64,000 bases of DNA from Romeriopsis navalis LEGE 11480 (GTDB taxonomy: Bacteria > Cyanobacteriota > Cyanobacteriia > Leptolyngbyales > Leptolyngbyaceae). The DNA is taken from the NCBI RefSeq assembly GCF_015207035.1, contig NZ_JADEXQ010000007.1, positions 42,688-106,687 on the forward strand, written 5' to 3'. Under the pieces are notes generated by a model. It worked only from the letters and a program-made list of their open reading frames with translations, did no database searches and was not told the origin of the DNA. Below, one piece after another: positions 19,283-29,535 of the stretch (positions within the stretch are counted from its first letter, which is position 1; every line of letters starts with the position of its first letter). Both the position numbers and the translations under genes were made by a program.

Positions 19283-20614
19283 TTATCGGCGCTGTGGGTG
19301 ATCCGCATCGGTTATCCCAATGCGCCATGGTGCGGATCGCGCGGCGGCGGGCCGTTTGGTTAACCGTTGGTATTCAATGGCGATCGCGCTTGTGAAGCTG
19401 ACGTACAAGATCCATTGTCCACTTGCCGTGCCGACGCTGAGGGAGTCGGCCAGGCTGACGATCGTTAAAAATAGCAGGGTTTGGAGCACCCAAAAAATCT
19501 CGATCGCCTGGGTGCGGATAAAGACGTAGACTGTGCGCCAGAGTAATGTGACAAAGCTGATGCCAAACAAGGCCAGCCCCACGACGCCTAACTGCAAAAA
19601 TAGGTCGATATAACCATTGTGGGCATTAAACCGTACCCCCGCGAGGCGGGTGGCCGAGGCCCAGGTAAAGGTGAGCAAATAGTCAGATGCCTCAGAAGTC
19701 CAGAAGCCCCCGATGCCATGACCGAGCCAGGGGCGTTGGCTGCCAAATTCTACCATTAGCTCCCAAATTGGTACCCGCCCGTTGAATTCGAGGTTTTTGC
19801 CCAACACGTCGACCAGAATAAATTCGAGATTGCCGAGGACGATGCCGATCACCGTGAGACTCACAAAAACGGCGGCGGCCCCGATCACCACGCGCTGGCG
19901 ATAAGCCTGCTGGAACAGATGCCGGAAAGGCAAGAGACAAAGGACGATGAGGAGCGCGGCAGCGGCGGTACGACCCTGGCTAAATCCGAGGGATACCAGG
20001 GATAAAATCAATAAGCCAATATTCAGCCAGCGCTGTTTGCGATATTCCAGGGCCAATAGGAGAAACAGAATGGCAGCTAAACTACTGGTCGAAGCAAACA
20101 GATTCTTAAAAATATAAATACCTTTCCAGGAACCGGCGGCTTCCCCGGTTTGGGTGACGCCGTAACTCGGAAACCCTAAACTGGCAAACACGCTAAACAG
20201 AATCCCCGCCCCAAAAATATACGACAGCAGCCGCATTTGGCCTTTGAGGCCAAATCGCACGGCCAGGTAAAACCCGAATAGAGCGGCCCGGACAAAGGTT
20301 TTCGATTCGATCGTTGTGACTTCCGGTGCGGCAGACCAGAGAATCGAGATAAAGGCGATAAAGTGCAGTAGTAAAATGGCCCAGTCGCGGCTAGCAGCAT
20401 GCAGCACCCGTTTCCAACAGCTCACTACCAGGATGGCCAAGACGGGATAACTCGTGAGATTAAGCGCTGTTGTCACGGGTTGGGGGAAGTTAAACCCCAG
20501 AAAATAAGCGAAATAAAACCCCGCGACCCAAATTTCGATCACGCTTAAAATGCGTTTGATGTCCATGCGGTTGAGCATGGCGCTGTCGGTGGCGTGGTCA
20601 GTCTGATTAAGCAT
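19283..20614 (-). CDS. O-antigen ligase/polymerase family (Wzy-like)
   Basis: A 443-residue polytopic protein with about twelve hydrophobic stretches and a large periplasmic loop, GRVPIWELMVEFGSQRPWLGHGIGG, typical of the Wzy_C family. It would polymerise lipid-linked repeat units or ligate them to a carrier at the periplasmic face. The start ATG 20614 (MLNQTDHATDS) was chosen because the frame further upstream runs inside the previous gene. It overlaps the upstream GT4 stop by eight bases, suggesting translational coupling. Confidence 0.85.
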   Translation of the reverse strand: MLNQTDHATDSAMLNRMDIKRILSVIEIWVAGFYFAYFLGFNFPQPVTTALNLTSYPVLAILVVSCWKRVLHAASRDWAILLLHFIAFISILWSAAPEVTTIESKTFVRAALFGFYLAVRFGLKGQMRLLSYIFGAGILFSVFASLGFPSYGVTQTGEAAGSWKGIYIFKNLFASTSSLAAILFLLLALEYRKQRWLNIGLLILSLVSLGFSQGRTAAAALLIVLCLLPFRHLFQQAYRQRVVIGAAAVFVSLTVIGIVLGNLEFILVDVLGKNLEFNGRVPIWELMVEFGSQRPWLGHGIGGFWTSEASDYLLTFTWASATRLAGVRFNAHNGYIDLFLQLGVVGLALFGISFVTLLWRTVYVFIRTQAIEIFWVLQTLLFLTIVSLADSLSVGTASGQWILYVSFTSAIAIEYQRLTKRPAAARSAPWRIGITDADHPQRR

Positions 20615-21878
20615 GGTGCGGAGTCCTCCCTGAGGCTGGCAGAAGCTGCTCAAATAGTGTTTGGTAGCGCTGTGCTTGGATCGCCTGTGTAAATTCCTGC
20701 TCGACTTTGGCTCGCGATCGTACACGTAACTGTTGCTTTCGGTCGGGGGATTGTAGCACCCAAGCAATCCCTTGTGCGAGGTCATCGATTTCGTAAGGCC
20801 GCGCTAAATAGCCATTCCGCTGATGTTCGATCAGGTCCGGATTACCGCCGATATTAAATCCGACGGTGGGGGTGCCGCAGGCTAAGGATTCCATCACCAT
20901 ATTACTGAGGTTCTCCTGAGTGGAAGGCAAGACAAATACATCGGCGGCGGCATAGAGCAATGCAAGGGAGAGATCATCTTGAAACCGGCCGAGATAATGG
21001 ACGGGTAAGCCAAATTCTGGTGGATTGTCCGGTCGGTCACTGCCGCAAACGATTAATTCCAGGCGATCGTGCCAGCCGTTTTGACTCAACTGGGTCAGGG
21101 CCGGTTGCAGGAGGTGGAAGCCCTTGCGCCGATCACTGGTAGCTGCCATCGCGCCGAATAATACTAATTGTTTGTCCTGCGGTAGGCGCAAAACTTGGCG
21201 GGCAATGCGCTGATCCAGCGGTTGGAAACGATCGGTGTCGATGCCATTGGGAATAATCTCAACTCGCTGATCGCGCAGCAGAGAACTGCTTTGGGCGGCT
21301 TTGCCGAGCCACTGGCTGAGGGCGACGATGGTTAAATCGCTATGGCGCCAAGCCCGTTGTTTGCGTTTCCAGATGCGGTGTGATAGATCGCTGGACGTAT
21401 GGCTTTTGAGTTGGGGACAAGCACCGCATTGCGCGTGATAGCGATCGCACTCGTAGGTGTAATGACAGCCGCCGGTAAACGTCCACATATCATGCAGACT
21501 CCAGACGATTGGGCGACGCAATTTCGCCAGGGTCTCGATCCGGACAAAGGCTTCGTTGATCCAGTGAATATTGATAATGTCGGGATTGATTTGCTGGACT
21601 TGGTGTGCCAACCGTTCGGGCAACCACTGCACGGAAAACATGCTATTGGCACGCTGCCGATAGGCTTTCAGCGGCAAGGCGTCGAGGCTCAGCCGGGCAT
21701 GGGCAATCCCTTGGGCCAGACGGGTTTGGGGGGCATGAATACTCGCATCCTGGCCGGTCTTCGCCTGGGTCAGCATCTGGGCCTCAATGCCATTTTGCCG
21801 CAGGCCCTGATGCAACCGGGCGGCGGCCCGGGCCGCACCGCCGGCTGAATCATAGGTGTTGAGTAAAAGCGCTTTCAT
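20607..21878 (-). CDS. Glycosyltransferase family 4
   Basis: A 423-residue GT-B enzyme. It starts MKALLLNTYDSAGGAARAA, the glycine/alanine-rich loop seen in many GT4 enzymes, and has the motif ENLSNMVMESLACGTPTVGF in the donor domain, with the conserved glutamates E-x7-E pattern. It also has a middle cysteine cluster (CHYTYECDRYHAQCGACP), probably metal-binding, found in a subgroup of this family. It belongs to the leftward exopolysaccharide operon, seven bases after the flippase gene's end. Confidence 0.9.
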   Translation of the reverse strand: MKALLLNTYDSAGGAARAAARLHQGLRQNGIEAQMLTQAKTGQDASIHAPQTRLAQGIAHARLSLDALPLKAYRQRANSMFSVQWLPERLAHQVQQINPDIINIHWINEAFVRIETLAKLRRPIVWSLHDMWTFTGGCHYTYECDRYHAQCGACPQLKSHTSSDLSHRIWKRKQRAWRHSDLTIVALSQWLGKAAQSSSLLRDQRVEIIPNGIDTDRFQPLDQRIARQVLRLPQDKQLVLFGAMAATSDRRKGFHLLQPALTQLSQNGWHDRLELIVCGSDRPDNPPEFGLPVHYLGRFQDDLSLALLYAAADVFVLPSTQENLSNMVMESLACGTPTVGFNIGGNPDLIEHQRNGYLARPYEIDDLAQGIAWVLQSPDRKQQLRVRSRAKVEQEFTQAIQAQRYQTLFEQLLPASGRTPHHA

Positions 21879-21885
21879 GGCTGGG

Positions 21886-23214
21886 TTAGAAAAATGGGTT
21901 CGGCGTCATACCGAAGCGCCGTCGAGTACAAATATTAAAGTAGATGCCCCGGGCCACGGTGCTGGTCGCGGTGGCGGTAGCCGCGCCCACGAGGCCAAAG
22001 CGGGGAATTAACAGGGCATTTAGCACGATGTTTAACCCGGCTGTGATGCCAGTGGCGATCGCCGTATCCCGTTCATTCCCACTCATCAGCAGTAAAAGCC
22101 CTGCGAGTTCTAAGAACGAAGCCAGTAAATAGCCACTGCACAGGATGATCAGCGCTTGATTGCCCCGGAGAAACTCTGCCCCAAATAAGCCGAGGAAGAT
22201 ATGACCAAAGGGAATTAGCAGACCCGCCACACAGACTGATGCCCCAAATGCGAGCCGGGCACTTTGGCGTAGCACCCGACGAATCGCCGTCCAATCCTGC
22301 TGAACATAAAGTTGGGTAATTGTCGGCCCACTGGCGGCAGAGACCGCCGCAATAATGAATTGCATCAGTTGTGCCCCGCGACCCACGACGGTGTAAATCC
22401 CGGCTGCATCGCTGCCGCGCAAGGCTCCGAGCATCAGCACATCGGTTTGTTGATTAATCACAAACATGGCCACGATCGCCAGGAATGGCAAGGTGCTGCG
22501 AAACCAAACCCGTTTTTCCTGGGCAGTTGGTTTTGGCGCATGATGTGGGGGCATCACTTGCTGGAGCTGCCGCGACCCGAACCAAAAGGCCGCCATCACA
22601 CCAGCGAGGGCACTGAGCATCACTTGAGTCGTACTAACTTGGCCTTGATTGAATAGGTAGAGACTCCCAACGCCGATGATCAGCAGTAGCGGTTTGACAA
22701 TCAACTCCGGAATATTCGACTGCATCACTTGGTTGTAGCCCCGCATCGCCCCTTGGCGTAAACCGGCGAGGCTGGTGAGCGGTAAGCCCAGCATGGCAAT
22801 CAGAAAGACGATCATGGCCTCGGGGGGCTGTTGGACTTGGCCACGTTGCAGCATGAGCCAGTAAATAACGCCTTCGCCGCACAGTGCAAGGGCGATCGAT
22901 AGCCAGAGCACCAGTTGATTACTCCAACGCCAGAGTTGGGTGAGGGCGGTGTGATTGGCTTGGGCTTGATAGGCCGCGACTTCTCGGGCCAAATATTCCG
23001 ATAGCCCGAGGGTGGCCGGAATCACTAAGAAATTCACCCAAGTCAAGGCATAGATATAATCGCCAAAGCCTTTGGCGCCCAACAGTCGGGCCAGGAAAAT
23101 ATTGGTGCCAAACGCGATCGCCAGCGAAACGATCTTTAGCCCAAAAGAGCCGATCGCATGTTGCGCCACGACGCCCAACCAGTCGCGCGATTTGAGTTTG
23201 GTCACAATATTCAT
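21886..23214 (-). CDS. Polysaccharide flippase (Wzx/MATE-like)
   Basis: A 442-residue protein of about twelve transmembrane helices with the flippase signatures FLARLLGAKGFGDYIYALTW near the N-terminus and LNIVLNALLIPRFGLVGAATATA near the C-terminus. It would flip the undecaprenyl-linked repeat unit to the periplasm for Wzy. Together with the neighbouring polymerase, exporter and kinase genes it defines a Wzx/Wzy pathway. Confidence 0.9.
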   Translation of the reverse strand: MNIVTKLKSRDWLGVVAQHAIGSFGLKIVSLAIAFGTNIFLARLLGAKGFGDYIYALTWVNFLVIPATLGLSEYLAREVAAYQAQANHTALTQLWRWSNQLVLWLSIALALCGEGVIYWLMLQRGQVQQPPEAMIVFLIAMLGLPLTSLAGLRQGAMRGYNQVMQSNIPELIVKPLLLIIGVGSLYLFNQGQVSTTQVMLSALAGVMAAFWFGSRQLQQVMPPHHAPKPTAQEKRVWFRSTLPFLAIVAMFVINQQTDVLMLGALRGSDAAGIYTVVGRGAQLMQFIIAAVSAASGPTITQLYVQQDWTAIRRVLRQSARLAFGASVCVAGLLIPFGHIFLGLFGAEFLRGNQALIILCSGYLLASFLELAGLLLLMSGNERDTAIATGITAGLNIVLNALLIPRFGLVGAATATATSTVARGIYFNICTRRRFGMTPNPFF

Positions 23215-23246
23215 AAATCGATTCAGCGAAAATCTGGCTCAAATGC

Positions 23247-23290
23247 GAATAGCAGGATGTCAAAGCCCGAATAGCAGGATGTCAAAGCCC
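23247..23290. repeat. Perfect 22-base tandem duplication
   Basis: Positions 23247-23268 and 23269-23290 are identical, in the short gap upstream of the flippase gene on the minus strand. Two inverted repeats follow to the right, GAGTCAT (23353-23359)/ATGACTC (23374-23380) and ACTCGACC (23395-23402)/GGTCGAGT (23414-23421). Together they fill the 219-base gap between the exporter and flippase genes. Confidence 0.9.
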
Positions 23291-23433
23291 GAATGTTATA
23301 GACCGATTGCTCAAGGCCGGACTCGGGCTGACGGTTTCAGGAATAAGGTTATGAGTCATGGTGTGCTCAATCTATGACTCCGCTCAGGCAATCCACTCGA
23401 CCTGTGATTGTGCGGTCGAGTCAGCGCATTTCC

Positions 23434-24570
23434 CTAACGGAAAATACTAAATAAGAAGCCTAAGGGGCTGAGAATTGGTGCCGCAATATCGAGGAACTTA
23501 CGTCCTCCATCCTTCGGCACCATAATCACATCGCCTTCTTCGACTTGGACCGTATCGACTAAGTTACGCAGGTCCAAGGTCTGTTTTGTGATTTGGCCAC
23601 TATCATCGAGGCGGACCAGGGTGACGGACTTGAGTTTGGCTTTATCCGTGGGGCCACCGGCGATCGCCATCGCACTCGATAAGGTGCTGTCCGGCGGAAC
23701 TTTGACTTGACCCGGCGCTTTCACCTCGCCGACGACCCGGACGCGAATCGTGCTGGGCGCTAAGCTCGATCGGGCCATCAAGCGCCGATTGATGGTGGCA
23801 TCAGCGGTCAGTTTCGGCACATACAAGGTATCGCCGTCCCGCAGGGTTTCTGGGCTTAAGCCGCTCTCGGACATCAAAGTCTTCCACAGATCAATTTCGG
23901 TGGTTTTTGATTCGCCATTCGGCTGGGCGCGCTTCAGCACAACCCGGCGAATATCGGCGTTCCGCGTCACGCCTCCCGCTTGCAGCAGAGCGACGTTGAT
24001 TGTTGGCATATCGGTGCTGTTCGTACCTTCGGCGGTGGTACTCGTCGAACCGCGTAATTGCAGGGGCCCCGGACGTTGAACTTCCCCAGCTACCGTAATG
24101 GTGATCGGACGGAGGCTGATCAAGTTGACCGTCACGACCGGTTCAACCAGGTAGGTGAGCAATTTTTGGGTGAGCTTGTTGGTCAACTGCTCTGGCGTAT
24201 CGCCACTGACCGAAACCCGTCCAACGACCGGCAGGGTGATGGTGCCATCGGACATGACTAGCATCGAGCGGTTGTACTCATCGTAGCCATAGACCGCCAG
24301 CTGGACGCGATCGCCCGGTCCAATGATGTAACTATTGTTGGTGCCGGGATAGGTTCTCGGTGTCGCTTCCAAGGGCAACGGTGAAATTTTGGGCATGGCC
24401 GCACTGCTGCTGTTTGGGGCAGTGGGCAAGATGGAGGGTGGCAGTGGGGTTTGGGCTTGGGCGGCGATCGCTAGACCACCACTGAGCAAGCTGGTTAAGA
24501 CTAACTGTTGGCTCAGTTTGACCGCCAAGTTGCGGTGTTGCCGACGCGGAGTTGAGTAAACAGATTTCAT
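23434..24570 (-). CDS. Polysaccharide export protein (Wza-like, SLBB domains)
   Basis: A 378-residue protein with an N-terminal signal-like segment (LVLTSLLSGGLAIAAQAQTPL). A Poly_export domain follows (YIIGPGDRVQLAVYGYDEYNRSM), then two soluble ligand-binding-β-grasp repeats, including ITVAGEVQRPGPL and VRVVGEVKAPGQVKV. It would form the periplasmic and outer-membrane export channel. No lipobox cysteine is evident. ATG 24570 is chosen because upstream frame codes inside the Wzc gene's tail region. A hydrophobic C-terminal segment (PLGFLFSIFR) is short. Confidence 0.9.
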   Translation of the reverse strand: MKSVYSTPRRQHRNLAVKLSQQLVLTSLLSGGLAIAAQAQTPLPPSILPTAPNSSSAAMPKISPLPLEATPRTYPGTNNSYIIGPGDRVQLAVYGYDEYNRSMLVMSDGTITLPVVGRVSVSGDTPEQLTNKLTQKLLTYLVEPVVTVNLISLRPITITVAGEVQRPGPLQLRGSTSTTAEGTNSTDMPTINVALLQAGGVTRNADIRRVVLKRAQPNGESKTTEIDLWKTLMSESGLSPETLRDGDTLYVPKLTADATINRRLMARSSLAPSTIRVRVVGEVKAPGQVKVPPDSTLSSAMAIAGGPTDKAKLKSVTLVRLDDSGQITKQTLDLRNLVDTVQVEEGDVIMVPKDGGRKFLDIAAPILSPLGFLFSIFR

Positions 24571-24640
24571 AGTGACTAACTTAACTAAGCGGGTTAAGGG
24601 ATGAGTAACGACATCAAGCAAGGCAATTTCCCCCAACGAC

Positions 24641-26836
24641 TTATCGAGGGGTAAGACGAGAGCGATCGGGTTGGCGATAGTAGTAATCAGCGGTGCGGCG
24701 CAGATAGCTGCTCGGGTGCTGCGCTTCGGGCACGGCATTGGCCACGACCCCGACGACGCGTTGGCCGGAATTCTGCAGCATTTCACGCACGACGCTGGCA
24801 CTGCCGGTATCAATCGAACCGGGCCGCGCAACTAAAACAATCCCATCGACCATCTTGCTCAGATTCAACGCATCCGAAACCAATAGCGGCGGTGCATCGA
24901 CTAAAACCCAATCGTACTGTTGCGATAGGTCATTAATCAGCCACTCCATCTGCAGGGAACTAATCAGCGTCAGCGGGTCTTCGCGGGAGATACCGGCGGG
25001 CAGAATATCCACATTCGAAGAGGCAGCGATGACGGTCGGCTTCTCCTGGTTCTTGCTGAGAAAATTGCTCAACCCGAGGTCATTGCGAATGTCCCAAATC
25101 AAGTGTTGTGATGGATTGTGCAAATCGGCATCAATCACTAAGACGCGATCGCCTAATTGCCCCAAGGTTTGGGCCAAATTTGCCACAATGGTCGATTTGC
25201 CTTCCTTGGCGAGGGCGCTCGTGATGACCAACGATCGGGTGGATTGGTTTTCTGTAAAGAACTTCAGATTGGTTTGGAGCAGCCGGAAGACTTCACGGCC
25301 CAAGGGATTAGATCGGACGAGTTGGGCGGCACCCGCACCCGGTTTCCAAATCGGGCCACCTAAGCGCAGGCGGGGCACCATGCCCAAAAACGGATAGGGC
25401 AGTTCCTGCCGCAAATCTTTCACACTGCGAATCACCGAATCCCGTAAATCTAAGCCGAATGCGGTGATTAAGAACATGAGGCTGGCCGCCGTTAAGCCAC
25501 CGCCCAAAATCAACCAGCGACGTAACGATCGTGGGCTATCCGGGATAACCGCCAGCGAAGCAATCCGGGCATTCCCCGGATTTTGAGTTTCGGCAATGGT
25601 GACCGCCTGCAAGCGTTGCGTCAGTGCTTCGTAGTCTGACTTTAAGGTGTCGACTTGGCGGTCTAAGTCCTGCTGCTGCTTTTCCAGTTGGGGCAGGATA
25701 TTTGCGCGGTTCTGATAGTTCGCCCGCGTGTTATACAGCGTGCGGAGCTGGCTGCTTAAACCTTGACGGACGACCGCGCCATTCACCATATCCGCAATCA
25801 GTTTGGCCTTGAGCGTATCGATTTGCAGATTTTGGGTATTCAAGCGGCTATTGCCTTCCAGCACACGGGCTAGGCGTGATGACAATAGGCGATCAAGGGC
25901 CGCAATCCGCCGTTCGAGACTCGTAATCGCCGGGTGTGGTGATTTGTAGCGGGTTTGCTGGGTGACCAGTTCCGCTTGGGTCTTGCGGTATTCTTCGAGA
26001 ACTTGCTGCACATCCGGCGATTGACTGACCGCATTTAAGGCAATGGCACTGGGTTCATCGACGCCGAGCTTCGTTTGCAGCGACTGGCCCCGAGCAACCG
26101 TATCGGATAGTTGGGTGCGGACTTGCGAAATCTGCTCATCGATCCCCGCCAGTTTTTTAACGGCTGAGACCGATTCTTCTTGCAAAACCACCACATTGTT
26201 TTGCTCTTTGAAGTTCTGGAGGGCGGCTTCCGCCTGGAGCAATTTGCTTTCGGTCAAAGGCAGCTGCTTTAAGATAAAGCGCTTAGCAGCACTGGCTTCG
26301 TTCTGATTAACCTGACGGTTATGCTCTAAGTAGACGTTCATCAAGGCGTTGACAAACTTACTGGCCGCCTCCGCTTCTCCATGTTGGTAGGAAACCGCCA
26401 CGACGTCGGTGCCCTTGATGCCTTTTGCCTTGAGTTGCTTGATTACGTCAGCGGGCCGTAGCGGATCGCCTTTCGCATCCCGTAATGGCTGTTGTGCCAG
26501 GGCTTGCTCCACCAATGGCAATGTCTGAATCACCTGGGCTTCGGTGTCCACCGGTGTATTCAACGAATTGAGCGCTTCTAACTCGCCGACCCGCTGATTC
26601 CGCGAACTGTCAATCAACAGTGATAAGCCAGTGTCCTTCTTGCGAAACAAGAGTTTTCCATCGGCTTGATAGGTGGGTTTTTGATTGATGGCGAACAGGG
26701 CGGCCGGAACGGCAATCAACAGAAACATCAAACTACTGGGTAGCCAGCGCCGCCTTAATACGGCCCAGTACTTACCCAAATCGGCTTCCTCGTGGTATCC
26801 ATTTCCTTGCAGATTCGGCGGCTGAGAACTGTGCAT
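24641..26836 (-). CDS. Chain-length determinant / tyrosine autokinase (Wzc-like)
   Basis: A 731-residue inner-membrane protein. A Wzz domain with membrane helices near residues 35-55 and 440-460 flanks a long coiled-coil periplasmic part. The cytoplasmic BY-kinase domain carries Walker A (KEGKST), Walker A' (VLVIDADLHNPS) and Walker B (VLVDAPPLL), and ends in a tyrosine cluster (YYYRQPD) typical of autophosphorylation. It controls chain length and export with the Wza partner. ATG 26836 (MHSSQPPN) is preferred to 26875. Confidence 0.92.
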   Translation of the reverse strand: MHSSQPPNLQGNGYHEEADLGKYWAVLRRRWLPSSLMFLLIAVPAALFAINQKPTYQADGKLLFRKKDTGLSLLIDSSRNQRVGELEALNSLNTPVDTEAQVIQTLPLVEQALAQQPLRDAKGDPLRPADVIKQLKAKGIKGTDVVAVSYQHGEAEAASKFVNALMNVYLEHNRQVNQNEASAAKRFILKQLPLTESKLLQAEAALQNFKEQNNVVVLQEESVSAVKKLAGIDEQISQVRTQLSDTVARGQSLQTKLGVDEPSAIALNAVSQSPDVQQVLEEYRKTQAELVTQQTRYKSPHPAITSLERRIAALDRLLSSRLARVLEGNSRLNTQNLQIDTLKAKLIADMVNGAVVRQGLSSQLRTLYNTRANYQNRANILPQLEKQQQDLDRQVDTLKSDYEALTQRLQAVTIAETQNPGNARIASLAVIPDSPRSLRRWLILGGGLTAASLMFLITAFGLDLRDSVIRSVKDLRQELPYPFLGMVPRLRLGGPIWKPGAGAAQLVRSNPLGREVFRLLQTNLKFFTENQSTRSLVITSALAKEGKSTIVANLAQTLGQLGDRVLVIDADLHNPSQHLIWDIRNDLGLSNFLSKNQEKPTVIAASSNVDILPAGISREDPLTLISSLQMEWLINDLSQQYDWVLVDAPPLLVSDALNLSKMVDGIVLVARPGSIDTGSASVVREMLQNSGQRVVGVVANAVPEAQHPSSYLRRTADYYYRQPDRSRLTPR

Positions 26837-26997
26837 AACGCTATATAAGGGTGTAACGATTAAGGCAAAAGCCAAGAAAGTATAAAACTTAAATCAATAG
26901 TGATAGGTTGGCGATTGTGACTCCAGCCTCAGGTTGGCGGAGCAATGGCATTGTAGACCGTTCTTTCATGATTAGTCCTTTATTGATGGACATTTGT

Positions 26998-28464
26998 CTA
27001 GTATGCTCCCGATTTCCCGAGAACGGCTTGGGCTGTGCGCAAAATGATTTTCATATCGAGCCGTAGCGACCAAGTTTGGATGTAGAACAAGTCAAGACTA
27101 ATCACGTCTTCGAAGTCCGTAATATCCGAACGGCCGGAGACCTGCCAGAGGCCGGTAATCCCCGGTAAAACTTCATGGCGGAGAAAATGGTCTTGGGAAA
27201 ATCGTTCGACATCGCGAACGGGCAGTGGGCGGGGGCCCACAAAGCTCATTTCGCCCAAGAGGACATTGAAAATTTGGGGTAATTCGTCGAGGCTATAACG
27301 CCGCAGAAACCCGCCAATCCGGGTAATCCGTGGATCACGCTTGATTTTAAACAGCACCCCATCCGATGTTTCGTTCAAGGCTTCGAGTTCGGCTTGCAGC
27401 GCCGCCGCATTAATCACCATGGTCCGAAACTTCCAAACCTTGAATTCCTTGCCATGTAGGCCAATTCGAGTTTGACGGAAGAAAACGGGTCCCGGCGAAT
27501 CAAGTTTAATTAAAGCGGCAATCAGTAGGTAAACCGGCGCGGTTGCGCCAATGAACATACAGGCGGCTAGAAAATCCAAGATTCGCTTGATGGAGAAATC
27601 AAATCCGGTGATCAGTGGGGGTTGGTAGCTGTAGGACTGCAACGTAATTGTTGGACCAGTATTGCCACTAGCATGCAACGCATTGTTCGCATAGACAAGT
27701 GTGGAAATATGCAGGGTAATGCCAGCGTTGCGCAATGACCAATAGAGGAACATCAAGTATTTCGCTGGCAAGGGTGCACAAATAAATACTTCGGCAACCC
27801 CCAGCCGCTGCATCCGATCGACGGTGCTACGACAATTGGCGGAATCCAATAAGCTAATGTCATTCCAACCCAGAACGGAATACTGTCCCTCGCTGCTCAG
27901 CGATCGAATAATCGTGCTAGATTCAGCCGGTTGACAGAACACAAATACGGGGTAACAGACCACGCCATTGCGTCGAATGTTTTTGGTCGCTGCACCTAGG
28001 GCCATCCGGCCGCCGGTCAGGAGAATGACACTCGTGAGCCACAGCCAAACACGGGTTGATTGCAACATCACAATCCCGGGCTGATCGAACCAAGCAATGA
28101 ACATCGTTAGTAGATGCACCAACGTGACTGTCTTGACGAGCTTGAGCGAATTGTACCACTGCTGACCACAACGGTATAAACCCGCCAAGAACATGAAAAT
28201 GGGGACTAAAATCGCGGTGCGTGGTAGTAGCTTAAACCGCTCCGGCAAATCCCATGGAAAACTGTACTGGTGGCTGAGAAATTGTGCGGCTTGCCAAGCG
28301 ACGATCAAGAGACCACAGTCCAGCAAAAACAGCAAAATTACGCGCAGCCAACCCAATGTAAAACCCCGGCGGAGTCCCAGCGCCGCCGGTGCCCGTAAAT
28401 CCTTTGGTTGGAGGTAGGTTACGGGATTGAGATTGAGCGATCGTTGCTCATCGGAATGAAACAT
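26998..28464 (-). CDS. Initiating polyprenyl-phosphate sugar-phosphate transferase (WbaP/exopolysaccharide type)
   Basis: A 488-residue protein with about four N-terminal helices, a Rossmann-like middle part, and a C-terminal bacterial sugar transferase domain. Landmarks are VWKFRTMVI, RRYSLDELPQIFNVLLGEMSFVGPRP and PGITGLWQVSGRSD. It transfers the first sugar-phosphate to undecaprenyl phosphate and so starts repeat-unit synthesis. It is the first gene of the leftward block; the promoter should lie in the 1-kb gap upstream. ATG 28464 is used. Confidence 0.93.
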   Translation of the reverse strand: MFHSDEQRSLNLNPVTYLQPKDLRAPAALGLRRGFTLGWLRVILLFLLDCGLLIVAWQAAQFLSHQYSFPWDLPERFKLLPRTAILVPIFMFLAGLYRCGQQWYNSLKLVKTVTLVHLLTMFIAWFDQPGIVMLQSTRVWLWLTSVILLTGGRMALGAATKNIRRNGVVCYPVFVFCQPAESSTIIRSLSSEGQYSVLGWNDISLLDSANCRSTVDRMQRLGVAEVFICAPLPAKYLMFLYWSLRNAGITLHISTLVYANNALHASGNTGPTITLQSYSYQPPLITGFDFSIKRILDFLAACMFIGATAPVYLLIAALIKLDSPGPVFFRQTRIGLHGKEFKVWKFRTMVINAAALQAELEALNETSDGVLFKIKRDPRITRIGGFLRRYSLDELPQIFNVLLGEMSFVGPRPLPVRDVERFSQDHFLRHEVLPGITGLWQVSGRSDITDFEDVISLDLFYIQTWSLRLDMKIILRTAQAVLGKSGAY

Positions 28465-29535
28465 AAGGACTAGACCGTCCAAGAGGGGATAGAATTACGC
28501 ACCAGCAAACCTGAACCATGTCCAATGGCCTGCGCCGATCGGAGGATTCAATACAACCGTTGAGGAAAACCTGGCCGCCTGGGAACCTGACATTTCCCAG
28601 TGTCAAACTAAAATTCAGTTGTCCATTTTCGGTAGAGGGCACTAGACCACAACGGACGCAAGGGAACTTCATGCATCATACGGCGACCGGTCAAATAAGA
28701 TCATTGCGCATCAGGAATTTCACTGACTCTTAATCGAATATGAATCCCATTCTTTATAGAAGAAATGCGGAGGGACGATCCCAAATACGCGATTTAGTGC
28801 GTTCCGTCAGCGCTCAATTTTGGCGTGTTCTACGTGATTTTGCGGCCGCTGCTGGACTGATCAGTAGGAATGCTGAAGTTGGCTGTGGCCCTGACTTGAC
28901 GCATGTTTCAGGTGAAATATGTCCGACTCTGTGCCGGTGGCTTGAGTGGCATACGATGTGATCAATGGGTGGGGTCGTTCCCGAATTTGGGTCAGTCCTG
29001 CGGGTCATGATGTGACTGCATTACGGCATACGTCCTGCGATTCGATTCCGATTTGCCCGCTAGATAAATATGTGTAAATGGTAAAGCTGGTTTTGAATCC
29101 TTGACTCGATGTGGCCTAATCCTTTACGAATAAATAGCCCTAGATGATTCGAATCATGCTTAGTCACGGCACCCCTTCCTCAAGCAGGTGTGTCATGTCT
29201 AGTTTTGATTCATGGTCTTAGTGGTTGGATGGTATTTTTTGATTTATTTGGGTGATCACTGAACTAGATATGGCGATGTCCATAGTCATATGTTTCAGGT
29301 CTAATTTGAACGCTACTATCTTTCGCTCGTTTGATTCAAATAATTTAAATCGCTTTGATTCAACCGGTTGAAAGGCAAGTGCAGCCAAGATTTCTAGGGA
29401 TGTCAAGCTGGCGGTTGATTGCTTTCGTTTTGTTGCCAGCTTAGTTAAGTCGATTCAAAATCTTGCAGCGAGCCTTCGCTGGGTTAGCGCAATTTTTATG
29501 ATGTACGTAAAATTACAGTTTTTGTTGATAGGGAT
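28465..29535. other. Long non-coding gap between divergent exopolysaccharide operons
   Basis: About 1,070 bases with no credible coding frame in either direction. It contains a perfect 14-base palindrome ATGATTCGAATCAT (29144-29157), two TTTGATTCAA motifs (around 29331 and 29354), and a hairpin CAGCGA-GCCT-TCGCTG (29466-29481) about 55 bases before the epimerase start. It should hold both divergent promoters and leader sequences. Confidence 0.5.

Noticed and set aside
24738..25397. 219-codon plus-strand frame opposite the Wzc-like gene
   Set aside because: Shadow of the kinase domain; the opposite strand carries Walker motifs.
29144..29157. GATTCGAATC-like sequence resembling a tRNA T-loop
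   Set aside because: It is a self-complementary palindrome and no acceptor stem, D-arm or anticodon arm can be formed around it.
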